Assembly: GCA_004154925.1 (NCBI GenBank)
Contig: QJNS01000063.1
Coordinates: 186,001-250,000 of the forward strand
Length of the DNA stretch: 64,000 bases
Origin: Monosporascus cannonballus
Lineage: Eukaryota; Ascomycota; Sordariomycetes; Xylariales
Direction of reading: 5' to 3'
The notes beneath the pieces are model-generated. The model worked only from the letters and a program-made list of their open reading frames with translations. It made no database searches and was not told where the DNA came from. Shown piece after piece: positions 23,261 through 37,444 of the stretch. The first letter of the stretch is position 1; each line of letters opens with the position of its first letter. A program made the position numbers and the translations under genes.

Positions 23261-23443
23261 ATGGCGTACGCGCGGTATAGCTAAAATGAGGCCGCGTTAA
23301 TGGCCGAGTGGCGGAATATTATGCAGAAAGTACATAACGTTAATTCCGATATGGAAATGGTGATATCGTTATACGGAATATTATTGGCCCGATTAGATTT
23401 TGCCGTATACCCGCCTTTACCGTTTTCGCAATATAAATATTAG
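23261..23443 (+). pseudogene. F1 first conserved frame (orf-a)
   Basis: The frame reads MAYARYS, a RIP stop, NEAALMAEWRN, then MEMVISLYGILLARLDFAVY and PPLPFSQYKY. F2 has the same protein in the same place (start at 37627, minus strand), with mostly C/T-type differences. The conservation of the frame between inverted copies argues for real coding. I do not recognise a domain. Confidence 0.55.
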
Positions 23444-23848
23444 ATTTCATTTTAATTTTAATTTTTTTATTTTTCGTTATTTTTATAGTGCCTTTTTGTT
23501 TTTTATTTTATATCTTTTTTTGTCGTTATAACTATATCTTTTTAACGTTATATTATATATATAACGCCCGTTTATGCGATACGGCTATATATAATTTATT
23601 TTAAATATGTTTTTTTAATTATAATCCTAATATTAGAAAAATACTTTTTTTCCGTTACCGTTTCGTATTTATTATAACGCCAAAATATATATCTTGTATT
23701 AAATGGCGAAAAGTATATAAATTAATAAATTATACGTATTATAGTATTAACGATACGTTAACGGGGTATTATTATATTAACTTTCGACATATAGCCGGCA
23801 AAAGGCGTTTAAGGCGATTTCCTAAATTTAGATACCTTTTTTTATTAG

Positions 23849-24061
23849 GTGGATTTTTATTTCGACGTTAACCGCAATAACGATAACGAACCGATTTTCG
23901 ACAATCACGGCAACAAAAAGTATACGTATTTTAACAGTTTTTATCGAAATTTTTATAAGGTGATATTCCGATTTTATATTGCCTGTAAGGCGGCCGAACA
24001 AACTTACCCTATTACGTTCGACATAACGAACGTAAAAAAAAAGATTAATATTATTTTTTAA
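23849..24061 (+). pseudogene. F1 second conserved frame (orf-b)
   Basis: The frame is open for 70 codons. It starts MDFYFDVNRNNDNEPIFDN and contains YTYFNSFYRNF and KAAEQTYPITFDITNVKKK. F2 has the homologous frame at 36746-37036, and the two align over their whole shared length. It is acidic near the N-terminus and aromatic-rich in the middle. Splicing from orf-a is possible, since about 400 bp of T-rich sequence lie between them, but I see no clear intron. Function unknown. Confidence 0.55.
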
Positions 24062-27000
24062 TTATAATTTCACTTTTTATATTATGTATAAAAAGGTAAA
24101 ATTTATTACTTGGTATAAAATTTTACCCGGTAAATCTTAATATAAGTATATAACTTTTATTTTATAAATAATGCCGTAAATATATTAAAACGTATATTTC
24201 GTAATAATACGATATTAATTTTACGATAATAAGGTAATATTTAGATTATTATTTAAAAAATACTATTAAATATTATTTCGTTATTGATAACGAAAAGTTT
24301 TAATTATAAACATTAATTAAGCGCGTTTTTCGTAAAAAAATATATATATTATTATTTTTTTAATTTTCAGTCCTAATTTGGCGGACGTTAATATCGTAAC
24401 GTTTTTTAATATTTTGATAACTTTTAATTATTCCGTTATAATCGTAATATTATATTTTTTTAAGCTTACAAATTTTATATTATGTATTTATTATAATAAT
24501 ATGTCGTTATTTAGGCATTGTTTTTCGTAATTCGGTTATTTGAATATTAATAAAAGCAATATGTATTTTTATTAATTTTAATATAATATATATTTTATTA
24601 TAACGTTATTATGATATCAATTTAATAAAATATTTTTTTATATACGTTTTGCGTTATCATTTATTATTAATTTAATAATATTTATTATTAATTAGGTAAC
24701 CTATGTTTATTAACGTTATTTTTGTATGATTTAATTATATTAAAATTATAATTTTTAAAATTTATAATTAACTTTTCAATAAGGTTATATGGTTACAGTT
24801 ATTTAATTTATATTAAAAGCCGAATTTAATATTTTTAATAATAAGCATTTCCCCCTAAATATCTCGTTCCCCGTTTATAATTTTTGCTTTAAAAAATTTA
24901 ATTTATAAGGTTATAATAAAGGATATAAAAAAATAGAAATAATTTATATTATATTAATAACTTTATAATTACGGGACGAAAATATACTTTTAATAATAAT
25001 AAAAAAAGATTTTGATTTATTGTTAAATATATCGTTAAACCGTTTTAATTTTACATAACGTGTATTATTTTAAACCCGATTTTTTTTGTAAATATACCGG
25101 TATTATTAAAGTATAGGCTAAGTTATTTTATATACCGATTTTGCCTTTCTGTTATTAATATTTTAATTCTTTTAAAACTTTGTTTTATTTTATCCGCGTA
25201 ATTTATCGTTTTGGTATATTTTTCTTATTATATTAAGGTTTTAAAAATTTTGAACGGTAATTACAGTTTCGAATTTATAATACGATTAAAATTATAATTG
25301 TCACAAAACGACAAAATATTAATAATTATGTATATATAATTATTTTTAATAAATTCAGCCAAACTAAATTTAGTTACTTAATTATTTTAATTAAACGAAT
25401 AATAATTTTAAAAATATTACTTTATTAATATATTAACGATTTCCGTTTAAGTATCGGTTTAAGGGTAATAAGTTATTATAATATATAATATAATATTTAA
25501 ATATTAATTTTTTTATTTTAAAATAACTTAAATAAATTATATTTTATAGTCCGATATAATTATAATTAAAATATTTTATAAACGGTATATATCGAATAAA
25601 AACCCCCCGGCAAAAATAATTATGGATATATTCATAATAATAATCAAATAATTTATTGTCTTAAATTTTTTACTTATTATAAAAATATATATATAATTAT
25701 GTTCGAAATTTTTATAAAAAGAAAAAAAACCGAAAGAATTTACGGAAATATCGTTTTATAAGCGGAATAAAATGGATAAAAAATTAAAGAATTTGGTCAG
25801 CAAAATCTTGGATATTTTAATATAAAAATAATAATAATAACTTTATATAAGTATAATTATATCCCGTAATAAATATAATTAATAATAGTTTCGCTTTAAT
25901 ATATTATATATTTTAAATATATTATAATGTTTATAATTTTGAGATTTTATTATTTAATATAAATAATTTATTTTTAATATAAATACGTTTTTATATTGCT
26001 TTATATTTGTTTTTCGCAAATTTAAACGTTTTACGAATATTTAATTTAAATTGTTAATAAATTAAAGTTATAAATACCGCCAAAATATCCCTAACTAATA
26101 TGGACGATTTATAGGTGTTATTAATTAATGCGTTTATTAATCAATTAATATTTATAACGTATATTATAAAAAAATTCTTTATTATTCGGATAAAAATACT
26201 ATTTGTTATCGGTACGTTATTTTATTATTAATCGTATTATTACGGTCTGTAAATTAAAGGTAAAATTAATATAATAACATTTTCGAAATTATGATGCCTT
26301 TTTCCGATTTATAAATTATTTAAAATCTAAAATTATTTAAAAATTCAAATTAATATATTTAATATAAATTTTAAAATCCCCTAATAATAAAATATTATTA
26401 ACCTTTATATTTGGTAATAACCTATATGTGTTTTTCGGGTTTTTTTAATTCCGGACGTTATTTTTTTGAAAACTTTAATAATAATTAATAATTTTTATTA
26501 TAAAATTTGTAATTATATTTTATTAAGTGATATTCTTTTTGAAAAAAACGATACGCCGTAAAGTATTTAATATATCGTATTATACCAATATATTTTTAAT
26601 TTTTAAAATTATTTTGCGCCGAAAATCATAATATAATAAAATTAATACCGTAAAAAAGGCTTTTTTAAAATGTTAAAAGGTTATAACGGTATTTTCTGCT
26701 AAAAAATCTATTTATTTTACTTTATTTATTAAAATTACTAAATGTTTCGTAATTAATAAAAAACATTTTATAAATTATTTGTAAAATTTATAAAGTTAAA
26801 AAAATATTATAATTTTGGTAACGTTTTGGAAATCTTTTATTATTAAATAATTTTAAATCTTTTGAAATTTATAATAATACTATCCGTAAAGATTATTTGA
26901 CTTAAATAACGTATTTTCGTTATATTAAATTGATATTTTTAAATATTAATTATTAATTTTGCGTTTAAACAATTACGGATAATATTACGAATATAAGCTT

Positions 27001-30000
27001 TAAATCTTTAGGGTGTTTATTATAAATTAAAATATTATTAAAATTTATTATAATGTAATTATTTAAGATAATAAATAATATACAATTAATACTATATAAA
27101 ATTAAATTTTGAACATTTATTATGCTAAAATTTATAATAAAATATTCGAATAATTTAAATCGAATTATAAAAATTAATTTTTATTTATTTTCAAAAATAA
27201 TAAATAAATAATTAAAAGCTATAACGATATCGAATTTTGTAAATATTTATATTAAATAAAAAACCTTTAAAACTTTTCGGATTAAGAAAATAAATTAATT
27301 ATTTTTTATTATAACGTTATTAAGGCCGTAATAATTAACGTAAATATATATTTCGTTTTCAGACTTTTTTACGAATAAAATAATATTTATTATTAAAAAG
27401 TTATCAAGGCGGATAAATGCTTTTTTAAGTAATTATCGATATATTTTTGTATCGCTAGCAGCTTATAAAACGATATAGCTTTTATATAACTACACGATAA
27501 TATTTTGCCTAAAAATAATTCAATTTTATATTCGAAAAATCGGTACAATCATAAAAAGTTGGAATTAAGAAAAATAAATGCTTTTACCAAATTATAATAT
27601 TTAAATAATAACTTTTTTAAAATCCCGGTTATTATTATCGGTAATTTGCCGTTAAAATATGTTATATATTTTCTTCGATTATACGGCGTAATTAAAGCGC
27701 CTTCATTATTTAATTATAAAAAACCCGTAATCTAAAAGAAATAATATACGGATCGATATTATGTTTTTAAATAAAAATATTATATAAAATTACCGTAAAT
27801 ATTAATAACATTATTTTATTTACGGATAATAACTGAAAAAATAAAATAATAATTTCGTATAACAACTTTAAAAAAGCGAAAATCTTAATTATAAATATAA
27901 AATTTATTATTACGTTTTTTATATAGCAAAATATTAGGAAATTAATAACGTAGAATAATCGTACCGTTACGGATATAATGTTAAGATAAGGTAAAAAATT
28001 AAAAAAATAAAAAATAATTTTGCCGAAAACGAAAAAGCTAAAAATTTCGATACCGTTTTGTTATTTATATATATATTTTTATTGCTATTTAATTAATTAA
28101 CGGGTTATATTTCCGAAATTAAAATAACATAAATATAAAAATAAAATTATTTAAGGGTTATCGGTAAAACGTAAAGTTTTCTATAACAGAACTTATCCGG
28201 AATTATACACAATATGTTATCGCTATTAAATTAATTATAAGTTTATTTATTAATTTAAATTCATAAAATTAAGAAGTTAAATAATAAAAAATATTAATTA
28301 AGTACGCAAAATTATTATTAATAAGTTTTATAACCGAATACCCGTAATTTATTTTAACCCATATTAATAATAATGTATAATTATGAAATTATAAATAATA
28401 CCAAATAAAATAATATATTAACATTTATACAATATATATATAAATTTGGTTTATTATTATTTTAATACTTTAATAAATATTTTTAATAACGAATTATTTT
28501 AAAACTTAATTTTTTTATGTAATTTTAATATTCAAGTATAACGTTATAAACATTATATTAATTATTATAAAATATGGACGCTAATTAATACATGTATAAA
28601 AATAATATCTATTTTTTTCATAATATATATAAAAATTTAATTTATGCCGTTATTATTTTTTCGTTTTAATTAAAAAAAATAAGATTTAATAACTTTAATT
28701 TTTATGGTATTTAATTACATAAATTCGGACTTACGAAATACCGGGGCGTTTGGCAAATATTACGGTACCGTTTTATTAACGGTTTAATTTTTAATTATAC
28801 ATTTATAAAAAATTCGATATATTATATTATTAAAAAGTTTTTAAAAAACCGTGTTTACCTTTAATTATTATCGGAAACAAAACGTTATATTTATAAACCA
28901 AAGATCTCTTAAAATATCCTACTAATTTTTCATTATAATATAATAATACTTAAGGCTAGTAATTACCGGTTTTAATTAGTTAAATATATAGAGTTACCGA
29001 TAAAATCGGCAAATATTATTAAGTTTTATTTTAAAGCATTAAAATCCTTATAAAACTAAATTAATATATTAATACTAATATAAATTTAATTTACAAATAA
29101 ATATATATTACTTATATCTTATTATTTTTACGGTAATGTTATAAAATTTATAAAATATATTATTATATTATTAATTTTATTATATATATATACATAAATA
29201 TTATGTCAAAGTTATTAATCTATATATATAACATAGTTTATAATCGAAAAATAAACGTTTTAATTAATCGTAAGTTTTAGGCATATTAAATAATATTAAT
29301 TAATATATGTTTAATAACCGATTATCGGATCCATAATATCGTTTTAAAATATAAATAATTTTAAACCATAAAAACGATAATTATCCGTTATTTCAAAAAA
29401 AATATATTATAAATCTATTACGGATTAAATAATACCTAATTATAAAATTTATTTAAATAAAGTATTAACGAATAACGTTAATCTTTTTCTTATAATTATA
29501 ATTTGTTATAATAATCGTTTTACAGTAATTAAATATTTTCGTAAATAAATATTTTCAAAAACGGATTATTCTATTTATTATAACGGTTATTTTACGGTTA
29601 CGAAACGTTTACAAAATTAATTTCGTTCGGCCATAATTTAATTTTCGGAAATTAGGCGGTCTTAAAATTAACAACTTTTATATATTAATTACTTAATTTC
29701 CCGTATTAATTGCTTTTTATTTGTAAATTATTTTTTATGTTAAATATTTTCGTATTTTAAACGTTAATATATTTTTTTAACATTCGCAAAAATATCTTTA
29801 AATATCTTTTAAAAATATTCGTATTATTCGAAAAAACGCTTTAACGGCGTAAAATTATAAGTAAACCGCGTTATAACGGCAGCTAAATAAAGAAATTCCT
29901 AAAAAAATACCCTGGAGTTCGTAAGTCGAAAAAATAATATTACGTTACTTCTTTATCCATATTTAAAGGCGGGCGTATTAATACTTATTTTACCTTTTTC

Positions 30001-30133
30001 AGAGGTCGGAAAGTTTAAAAATACTATGGCAAGATGGCGACATAATAGCAGCGGACCTAAAACACGGTATAAACGGTATTATAATAAGGCTATATAAACC
30101 GCCATAAAGTTTTTTTTTAAAGTTACAATAAAC
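24062..30133 (+). pseudogene. F1 interior: long degraded coding remnant, class unknown
   Basis: This region aligns in inverted orientation with about 30651-36745 of F2. Several plus-strand stretches read with only RIP-type stops, for example around 27880-28330 (KFIITFFIQ, KLKKQKIILPKTKKLKI, YNRTYPELYT) and 29340-29400 (NNRLSDP, NHKNDNYPLFQKKY). I looked for RT, integrase, helicase, transposase and tyrosine-recombinase signatures and found none I would defend. The last 300 bp before the 3' repeat (about 29834-30133) are GC-richer and well conserved with F2 30651-30940. Confidence 0.5.
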
Positions 30134-30280
30134 TGTTACGGCATTATATGTTTCTTAAGTTTCTAGAAAATATTTTATTGTTAAAAAAAAAAAGAAAAAA
30201 CCTATTTAACAAACGCGTAACTCTTGCGTAAATATAACGAAACGGCGGCTTAAATAAGCCGCTTTGCTAGTGCCGTAACA
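30134..30280 (+). repeat. F1 3' LTR-like repeat (147 bp)
   Basis: It starts tgttacggcattatatg and ends agtgccgtaaca, and contains the gcggctta/taagccgc hairpin at 30245-30262. It abuts a G1 fragment directly, and the next five bases (gcgtg) do not match the bases before F1 (attcg). Confidence 0.85.
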
Positions 30281-30504
30281 GCGTGTTCGTTATCGTTAGT
30301 AACAGTTCTTTAACAAACGCTGGGCATTTATAAGATTCTTGGCCGATTTTTAAGTATTTTCGGAATTTGGATGCTTTTTCTATTTGATCAGGTACTATAT
30401 AAATCCATTTTCTTTTCATTTAACGAATATTCTTTCTATTTCAAATATCGTATTGTTTTTTATGTTTATTTTATTTTATATTATATATATTTTGCTTATA
30501 TTTA
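30281..30504 (-). mobile_element. G1 chromovirus, fragment 1 (chromodomain side)
   Basis: This aligns with B2 9535-9765: actttaacaaacgctggg-like sequence, then ttttcggaatttggatgc and ctatttgatcaggtact, which is the chromodomain read on the minus strand. It is the spacer between F1 and F2. It ends with attta (30500-30504), the left TSD of F2; G1 continues at 37914. G1's 3' LTR and antisense gene are missing to the left. Confidence 0.75.
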
Positions 30505-30650
30505 TTTTACGGGATTAGCAAAGCGGCTTATTTAAGCCGCCGTTTCGCTATATATATATAAGCCTTACGTGCTTATTAGATAACTTTTTTTTTTTTCGTG
30601 CAATTACAGAATATCTTCTAAAAACCCAAAAAACATATAGCGCCGTAATA
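30505..30650 (-). repeat. F2 3' LTR-like repeat (146 bp)
   Basis: In plus orientation it starts ttttacgggattagc and ends agcgccgtaata. It carries the hairpin gcggctta/taagccgc and an adjacent tatatatata. It is the reverse complement of the F1 copies. Confidence 0.85.
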
Positions 30651-33600
30651 ATTTATTATACCGTCAAAAAACAAATTTTATGGCAACTTATATAACTTCG
30701 CTATAATACCACTTATACTGCGCCCTAGGTTAGCCGTTATTACGTTACTATCTTGATATAACGTCCCCAAATCTCCCGACCCCTAAAAAATGTATTACGG
30801 GTATTAATACGCTTATTTTTAAATATGGATAAAATAATAATGTAACGTTACTTTTTCGACTTACGAATTCCAAAGTATTTTTTTAGAAATTTTTTTATTT
30901 AATTAACGTTATAATACGGCTTACTTACAACTTTACGCCGTTAAGGCGTTTTTTCGAATAATATAAATATCTTTAAAAAATATTTAAAAATATTTTTGCA
31001 AATTTTATAAACTTTTATTAACGTTTAACATACGAAAATATTTAAATTAAAAAAAACGATTTCCGAATACAAAATAATTATTATATAAAAATTACTAACT
31101 TTATAACCGCCTATTTACCGCGGATTAAATTATGGCCAAACAAAATTAATTTCGAAAACGTATTATAATTACAAAATAATCGTTATGATAAACGGAATAA
31201 TTTGCCCTTAAAACCTTTTATTTACGAAAACGCTTAACCGTTATAAAACGGTTATGATAATAAATTACGATTATAAAAGATATATTATTGTCGTTTGCTA
31301 ATATTTTATTTAAAATAACCTTATAACTCGGCATTATTTAATTTTTAACGGATTTATAATATACCTTTTTCGAAATAACGGATAATTATCGTTTTTACAG
31401 TTTTAAACCGCTTATATTTAAAGGCGACGTTAAGGATCCGATAGTGCGTTAAAAAATATATGAACTGATATTTTTTAATACGCCTAAAACTTATAATTAA
31501 TTAAAATATTTACTTTTCGACCGAAAATTACATTATATATATAACTTAACGGTTCCAAGATAATATTTATTCGCGTATACATAATAAAATTAATAATATA
31601 ATAATATAATTTACAAATCCCGAGGTATAACCGTAAAGGTAACGGGATATAAATAATATATTTTTATTTTTATGTTAAATTTATATTATTATTAATATAT
31701 TTACTTAAATTTATAAACATTGTCAAACCTTAAAATAAAAATTAATCATATTTGCCGGTTTTGTCGGCAATTTTATACGTTTAATTAATTAAAGCAGGTA
31801 ATTATTATCCTTATATATTATTATATTATAACAAAAGCTTAACAGGGTATTTCAAAACGTTTTTGTTTTATAAATATAACGTTTTGCCCCCGAAAATGAT
31901 TAAAAATAAATACGGCTGTTTAAAAGGTTTTTTAATAATATAACAAATCGGATTTTTCGTAAACGTATGGCCAAAAGTCAAACCGTTAATAAAACGATAT
32001 TGTAACGTTCGCCGAACGTCCCAACGCCTCTCGGGCCTAAACTTATGTAATTAAATATAATAATAACCAAAATTACCGGGCCTTATTTTTTTAACCGAAA
32101 AAAAAGTAACGTTAGCATAAATTAAACCTTTACATATATTACGAAAAAAAATGATATTATTTTTTATATGCCTTAACCGGCGTCCACAATTTGTAACAAT
32201 TAATATAACGTTTATAATGCCGTAATTAAATATTAATACGGCGTAATAAAAGGTATTTAATTTTTAAAATAAATTATAATTAAAGGCATTTATCAAATTA
32301 TCAAAATAATAATAAATTAAACTTATATATACGCTTTATAAATCTTAATGTATTTTTTTCCGTTTCGTTTTATTTATAATTTAACGATAACGTAATATTA
32401 TTAATATAAGTTATAATAAATTGCAAATATTCGCTTATAAGATTTATTAATAATAATTTCGTACGCCAAAATAATATTTTTTATTATTTAATGTTTTATT
32501 TTTATTAATTTAGATTAATAAATAAAATTATAACCGGTTCGCTTATAATAATTTATATAACACGATTTTATATAAGTTTTGTTACGAAAAACTTTATTTT
32601 GTATTAATAGCCCTTAAATAATCTTAAAGCTTTTTCGGATTATTTTAATTTTAAAAATATAACCCGTTAATTAATTAAATAACGGAAATAATACGTATAA
32701 ATAAGGAAACGGTATCGGAATTTTTAATTTCCCCGGTTTCGGTCGAATTACTTTTTATCGTTTTAATCTTTTTATTTTACTTTAATATTATATTCATAAT
32801 AATATAATTATCTTACGTTATTAATTTCTTAACGTTTTGCCATATAACAAACGTAATAATAAATTTTATATCCCTAATTAGATTTTTCGTTTTTATAAAT
32901 ATATATCGCGAAATTATTATTTTATTTTTTTAATTATTATTCGCAAGTAAAATAATATTGTTAATATTTATTACGGTTTTGCGTAATATTTTTATCTAAA
33001 ACGATAATATCGATCCGGATATTATTTTTTTAAATTATAAATTTTTTATAATTAAATAACCGAAACGGCTTAATTATGCCGTATAACTAAAAACAATATA
33101 TAAAAATATTTCGACGGTAAGCCACCGGTAATAATAACAGAGATTTTAAAAAAGCTATTACCTAAATACTATAATTTAACGAAAGCATTTATTTTTTATA
33201 ATATTAACTTTTTATTACCGTATTAACCTTTTAACCATAAAATCAAATTATATTTAAATTAAACGTTACAATATAATTGCATAAAGGTTATATCTTTTTA
33301 CAAACTACTGGCGGTACAAAAATATATTGATAATTACTTAAAAAAAGCTTTATCCGCCTTAATAATCTTTTAACAACAATTTTTATTTTATTCGCAAAAA
33401 AACCGGAAAATAAAATTCGTATTTACGTTAATTACCGTAATTTTAATAACGTTATAATAAAAAACCATTATTTTATTCTCTTAATCCGAAAAACGTTAAA
33501 TACCCTTTATTTAATACAAATATTTATAAAGCCTAATATCGTTATTACCTTTAATTATTTACGTATCGCCTCTAAAAACAAATAAAAAATAACTTTTATA

Positions 33601-36600
33601 ATTTAATTTAAATTATTTAAATACAATATTATAAAACTTAATGTAATAAAGGCCTCGAATCTGTTTTAATATTATATTAATTATATATTATTTGACCTTT
33701 TAAATATGTTATAATTTATTTTAACGATATTCTGATTTATAATAAAAACCCAAAAAATATAAAGGTTATATATACGAAATCATTCATCGCTTTATAAATA
33801 CGGAATTCACGATTAATATCTGGAAATACGAATTTAACGTAACGAAAATACGTCTTTAAAACTTAATAATCTTTATCGATAATATTATTATAAATTTTAA
33901 AAAAATTAAAATTATTTCATAATAAGACACGTTCGGAACATTACGAAAATTATAACGTTTTTTCGATTTCGTAAATTTTTACTGGTAATTTATAAAAAGT
34001 TTTTTATTAATCGCGAAATTTTTAATTATTTTAATAAATAAGGTAAAATAAATAAATATTTTAACGAAAAATACAATAACGGCCTTTTAATATCTTAATA
34101 CCTTAAAAACGTATTTTTTATAATACCGGTTTTATTATATTATGATTTTCGGCGCAAAATAACTTTAGAAACCGATATTTCCAATTAAATATCGGGGAAA
34201 ATATCTTAGTAATATAATACGTTAATCGTTTTATGGCCTATTACGGTTTTTTTTAATAAAATATAATTTAACAAAATATAGATACGAAATTTACGATAAA
34301 AAATTATTAATTATTATTAGAATTTTCGAAAAATAATATCCGGAATTATAAAAATCCGAAAACTCCATATAAATTATTATTAATTATAAAAACTTATAAT
34401 ATTTTACGCTTATAAAACCTTTAACTTATCGCCAAATTCGTTAATCTAAATTCTTTACCAATTTTTATTTTTAAATAATTTATAAACCGGGAAAACAAAT
34501 TACGGTTTTAGACGTATTATTACATTAATCTGGCGCTTAATTTATAAATTATTATAATAGGTTTAATAAAAAATAACGTATTAATATCGAACGATATTTT
34601 TATTTAAACAATAAAAAACTTTTTTTAAAGTATACGTTATAAATAATAATTAATTAATAAATATATTAATCGATAACGCTTATAACTTATCCATATTAAT
34701 TAACAATATTTTAACGGCGTTTACAAACTTAATTTATAAACGGTTTAAATTAAATATCCGTAAAACGTTTAAAATCCCGAAAACCGATTATAAGGCGGTA
34801 TAAAAACCTATTTATATTAAAAATAAATTATTTAGATTAAGCGATAAAGTTTTAAAATTATAAATATTATATCGTAATTATAATATAACGTTTATAAATT
34901 ATTTAAAATATTTTAACATATATAATTTATTGTAATAAAATTATTATTAATTACGTTTATTACGAAATATAATTACGTTCATATAAAGGTATTATTTTTA
35001 CCGCTATATTAAGGTATTCAAAATTTCGTTACCAAATTCTTTTAATTTTTTATCCGTTCCGTTCTGCTTATAAAACGATATTTCCGTAAATTACGTCGGT
35101 TTTTTTCCCTTTTATAAAAAATTCGAGCATATTTACGAATTCGTTTTTATAATAATTAATAAATTTATGAAAATACGTTATTTTATTATTGTTACGGATA
35201 TATTTATAATTATCTTTATTAACCTTTTTTTAATATGTATTGCTTATATGGTACACTGGTTATAATTATATCGGACCGTAATATATACTTTATTTTAATT
35301 TTTTTAAAAAAAATTAAATTAATATTTAAATATTATATTTTATATTTTAATAACTTATTACCTTTAATCCAATAATTAAATAAAGATTATTAATATCATA
35401 ATAAAATAATATTTATAAGGTTTCTTATTTATTTTATTAAAATAATTAAATAAATTAATTTTTGAGCCGAATTTAGTAATAATAATTACGTATCCGAAAT
35501 TATTAACGTTTTGCCGTTTCTTATTAATTATAGTTTTTATTTTATTATAAATACAGAACCGTAATAATTTTTAAAAACTTCTAAAACGTTTACGTAATTA
35601 AAAAAACTATATTAAAGTAATAAATTATATAAATAAATTAAAATAAATTTTAAAAAAGGTAAAAGAAATTAATAACGAAAATATAAAACCGATATGAAAA
35701 TAAATTAATTAATATTGTAATAACGCCGGTACGTTCGTAACAAAGGAATGGATGTAAATTAATATATGTTATATAAAATTAGAACGGCTTAACGATAAAT
35801 TTAATAATAAATAAATAGGCCTTTTTATTATTACTAATACATATTTTTATATCGTAATCGTAAGTTTATTAATATAATATAAATTATTTGTAATTTTCTA
35901 TATCTTTTTTATTTAATATTATAAATTAAATTTTTTGAGGTAAAAAATAATAAACGGGGAATAAGATATTCGGGCTGAAAGCGTTATCGTTATAAATACG
36001 AACGATATAAAGGATATTAAATAATATTTTTAAAAAATTCTAAATTTTAAAAATATTAAAAATAACTTTTATTATAAAGTTAAATAACCGTATTTATATT
36101 ACTTTACCTAGGAACCGATTACAAGTTTTAAAGGATATAATTTTGATATAATTGAATTTTATACAATTAATTTTAATAAATTTGGGTTATCCGATTAATA
36201 CCGGATATTATTAAAATAATAACGTAAAATAACGTTAAACGTAAATAAAACTATTTTTTATTAAACCGATATTAGGGTAACGTAATAATAAATTTTATAT
36301 TATATTAAAATTAATAAAATTAAGTATTAATTCCTTTAATACTATAAATAACCGAATTATAAAAAACCGGCGGTTAAATAATAATGTTTTATTATAATAA
36401 TTATATAATATAAGATAATTTAATTTTATGGGAAAATATAACGTTATAATAATAATATAATAATTAAAAATTATTAAAACGTAAAAAAAACGTTACGATA
36501 TTAATATCCGCCTAGCCGGGACCTAAAGTTATGAAAATAATAATATATATTTTATTATGAAAAACGTATTTGGCTAATATTTATAATTATTAGTTTTCGT

Positions 36601-36745
36601 TCTTAATAATTAAATAATATATAATTTTTATAAATATTAATTTAAATATCGTTTTATTATCGTAAAATTAATATTACGTTATTATAAAATATACGTTTCG
36701 GTATATTTACGATATTATCCGGAAAACGGGGGTTATAAATGTATA
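30651..36745 (-). pseudogene. F2 interior: degraded coding remnant
   Basis: This is the reverse complement of the F1 interior. On the minus strand the segment about 32900-32680 reads D-I-K-F-I-I-T-F-V-I-W-Q-N-V-K-K-L-I, aligning with F1 KFIITFFIQQNIRKLI, and then S-N-S-T-E-T-G-E-I-K-N-S-D-T, which is better preserved here than in F1. The segment 35180-35030 reads M-L-E-F-F-I-K-G-K-K-T-D-V-I-Y-G-N-I-V. Function unknown. Confidence 0.5.
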
Positions 36746-37036
36746 TTAAGGCTTATCGGCCGGCGACTTATGTAAAATAATCGATTTTACTTTTTTATAT
36801 ATAATATTAAAAGCGTAATTATAATTAAAAAATAATATTAATATTTTTTTTACGTCCGTTATACCGAACGTTATACGGTAAATCTTTTCCGCCGCCTTAA
36901 AGACCGTATAAAATCGGAATACCGTCCGGCAAAGTTCCCGACGAAAACCATTAAAGTACGTATAGGTCTCGTCGCCGTCGTCGTCGAAAATCGTTTCCTT
37001 ATTGTTATTGCGTTTAACGTCAAAATAAAAATCCAT
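36746..37036 (-). pseudogene. F2 orf-b
   Basis: The frame is open for 96 codons: MDFYFDVKRNNNKETIFDDD, then YTYFNGFRRELCRTVFRFYT and KAAEKIYRITFGITDVKK. It is the better preserved copy of the F1 frame at 23849-24061. The CpG-rich codons (gacgacgacgg) escaped RIP. It is likely an internal part of a longer protein. No domain recognised. Confidence 0.6.
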
Positions 37037-37444
37037 CTAATAAAAAATGGTATTCAAATTTAAAGAATCGCCCTGGACGCTTTTTGCCGATTATATATTA
37101 AAAAATTAATATAATAATAATATCCCATAAACAAAACGTTAATATTATAACGCGTATAATTTATTAATTAGTATACCTTTTGCCATTTAATAAAACATAC
37201 ATTTTGTTATTATAACCGATGTAAAATAGTAACAGAAAAAAATATTTTTTTAATATCGGGATTATAATTAAGAAAAATATATTTAAAATAAATTATATAT
37301 GGCCGTTTCACGTAAACGGGCGTTACGTAAGTAATATAAGGCCGGGAAAATATCGTTACGATAACGAAAAGAAATTATAAAACAGAAAATAAAAAAACGT
37401 CATAAAAATAACGAAAAAATTAGAAACAAAAACCGGAAAACACT

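Larger units (their letters stand above)
2427..30280 (+). mobile_element. F1: LTR-like element of unknown class, split by A1
   Basis: F1 is bounded by direct repeats of about 147-149 bp (2427-2509 plus 23059-23124, and 30134-30280) that begin tgt(c/t)acggc and end gccgtaa(c/t)a. Removing A1 and its target duplication leaves about 7,305 bp. The inverted copy F2 at 30505-37908 has the same organisation and a 5-bp TSD, which suggests LTR-retrotransposon-like integration. I could not find a Gag zinc knuckle, a Y-x-D-D box or an integrase core in either copy, so the class is open. F1's own flanks (attcg before, gcgtg after) do not match, so one side has been rearranged. Confidence 0.75.

Noticed and set aside
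30134..30650. Two MITEs in inverted orientation
   Set aside because: At first sight the 147-bp repeats look like MITEs, but each pairs as a direct repeat with a distant partner (2427/23124 and 37760), and F2 has one TSD around the whole unit.
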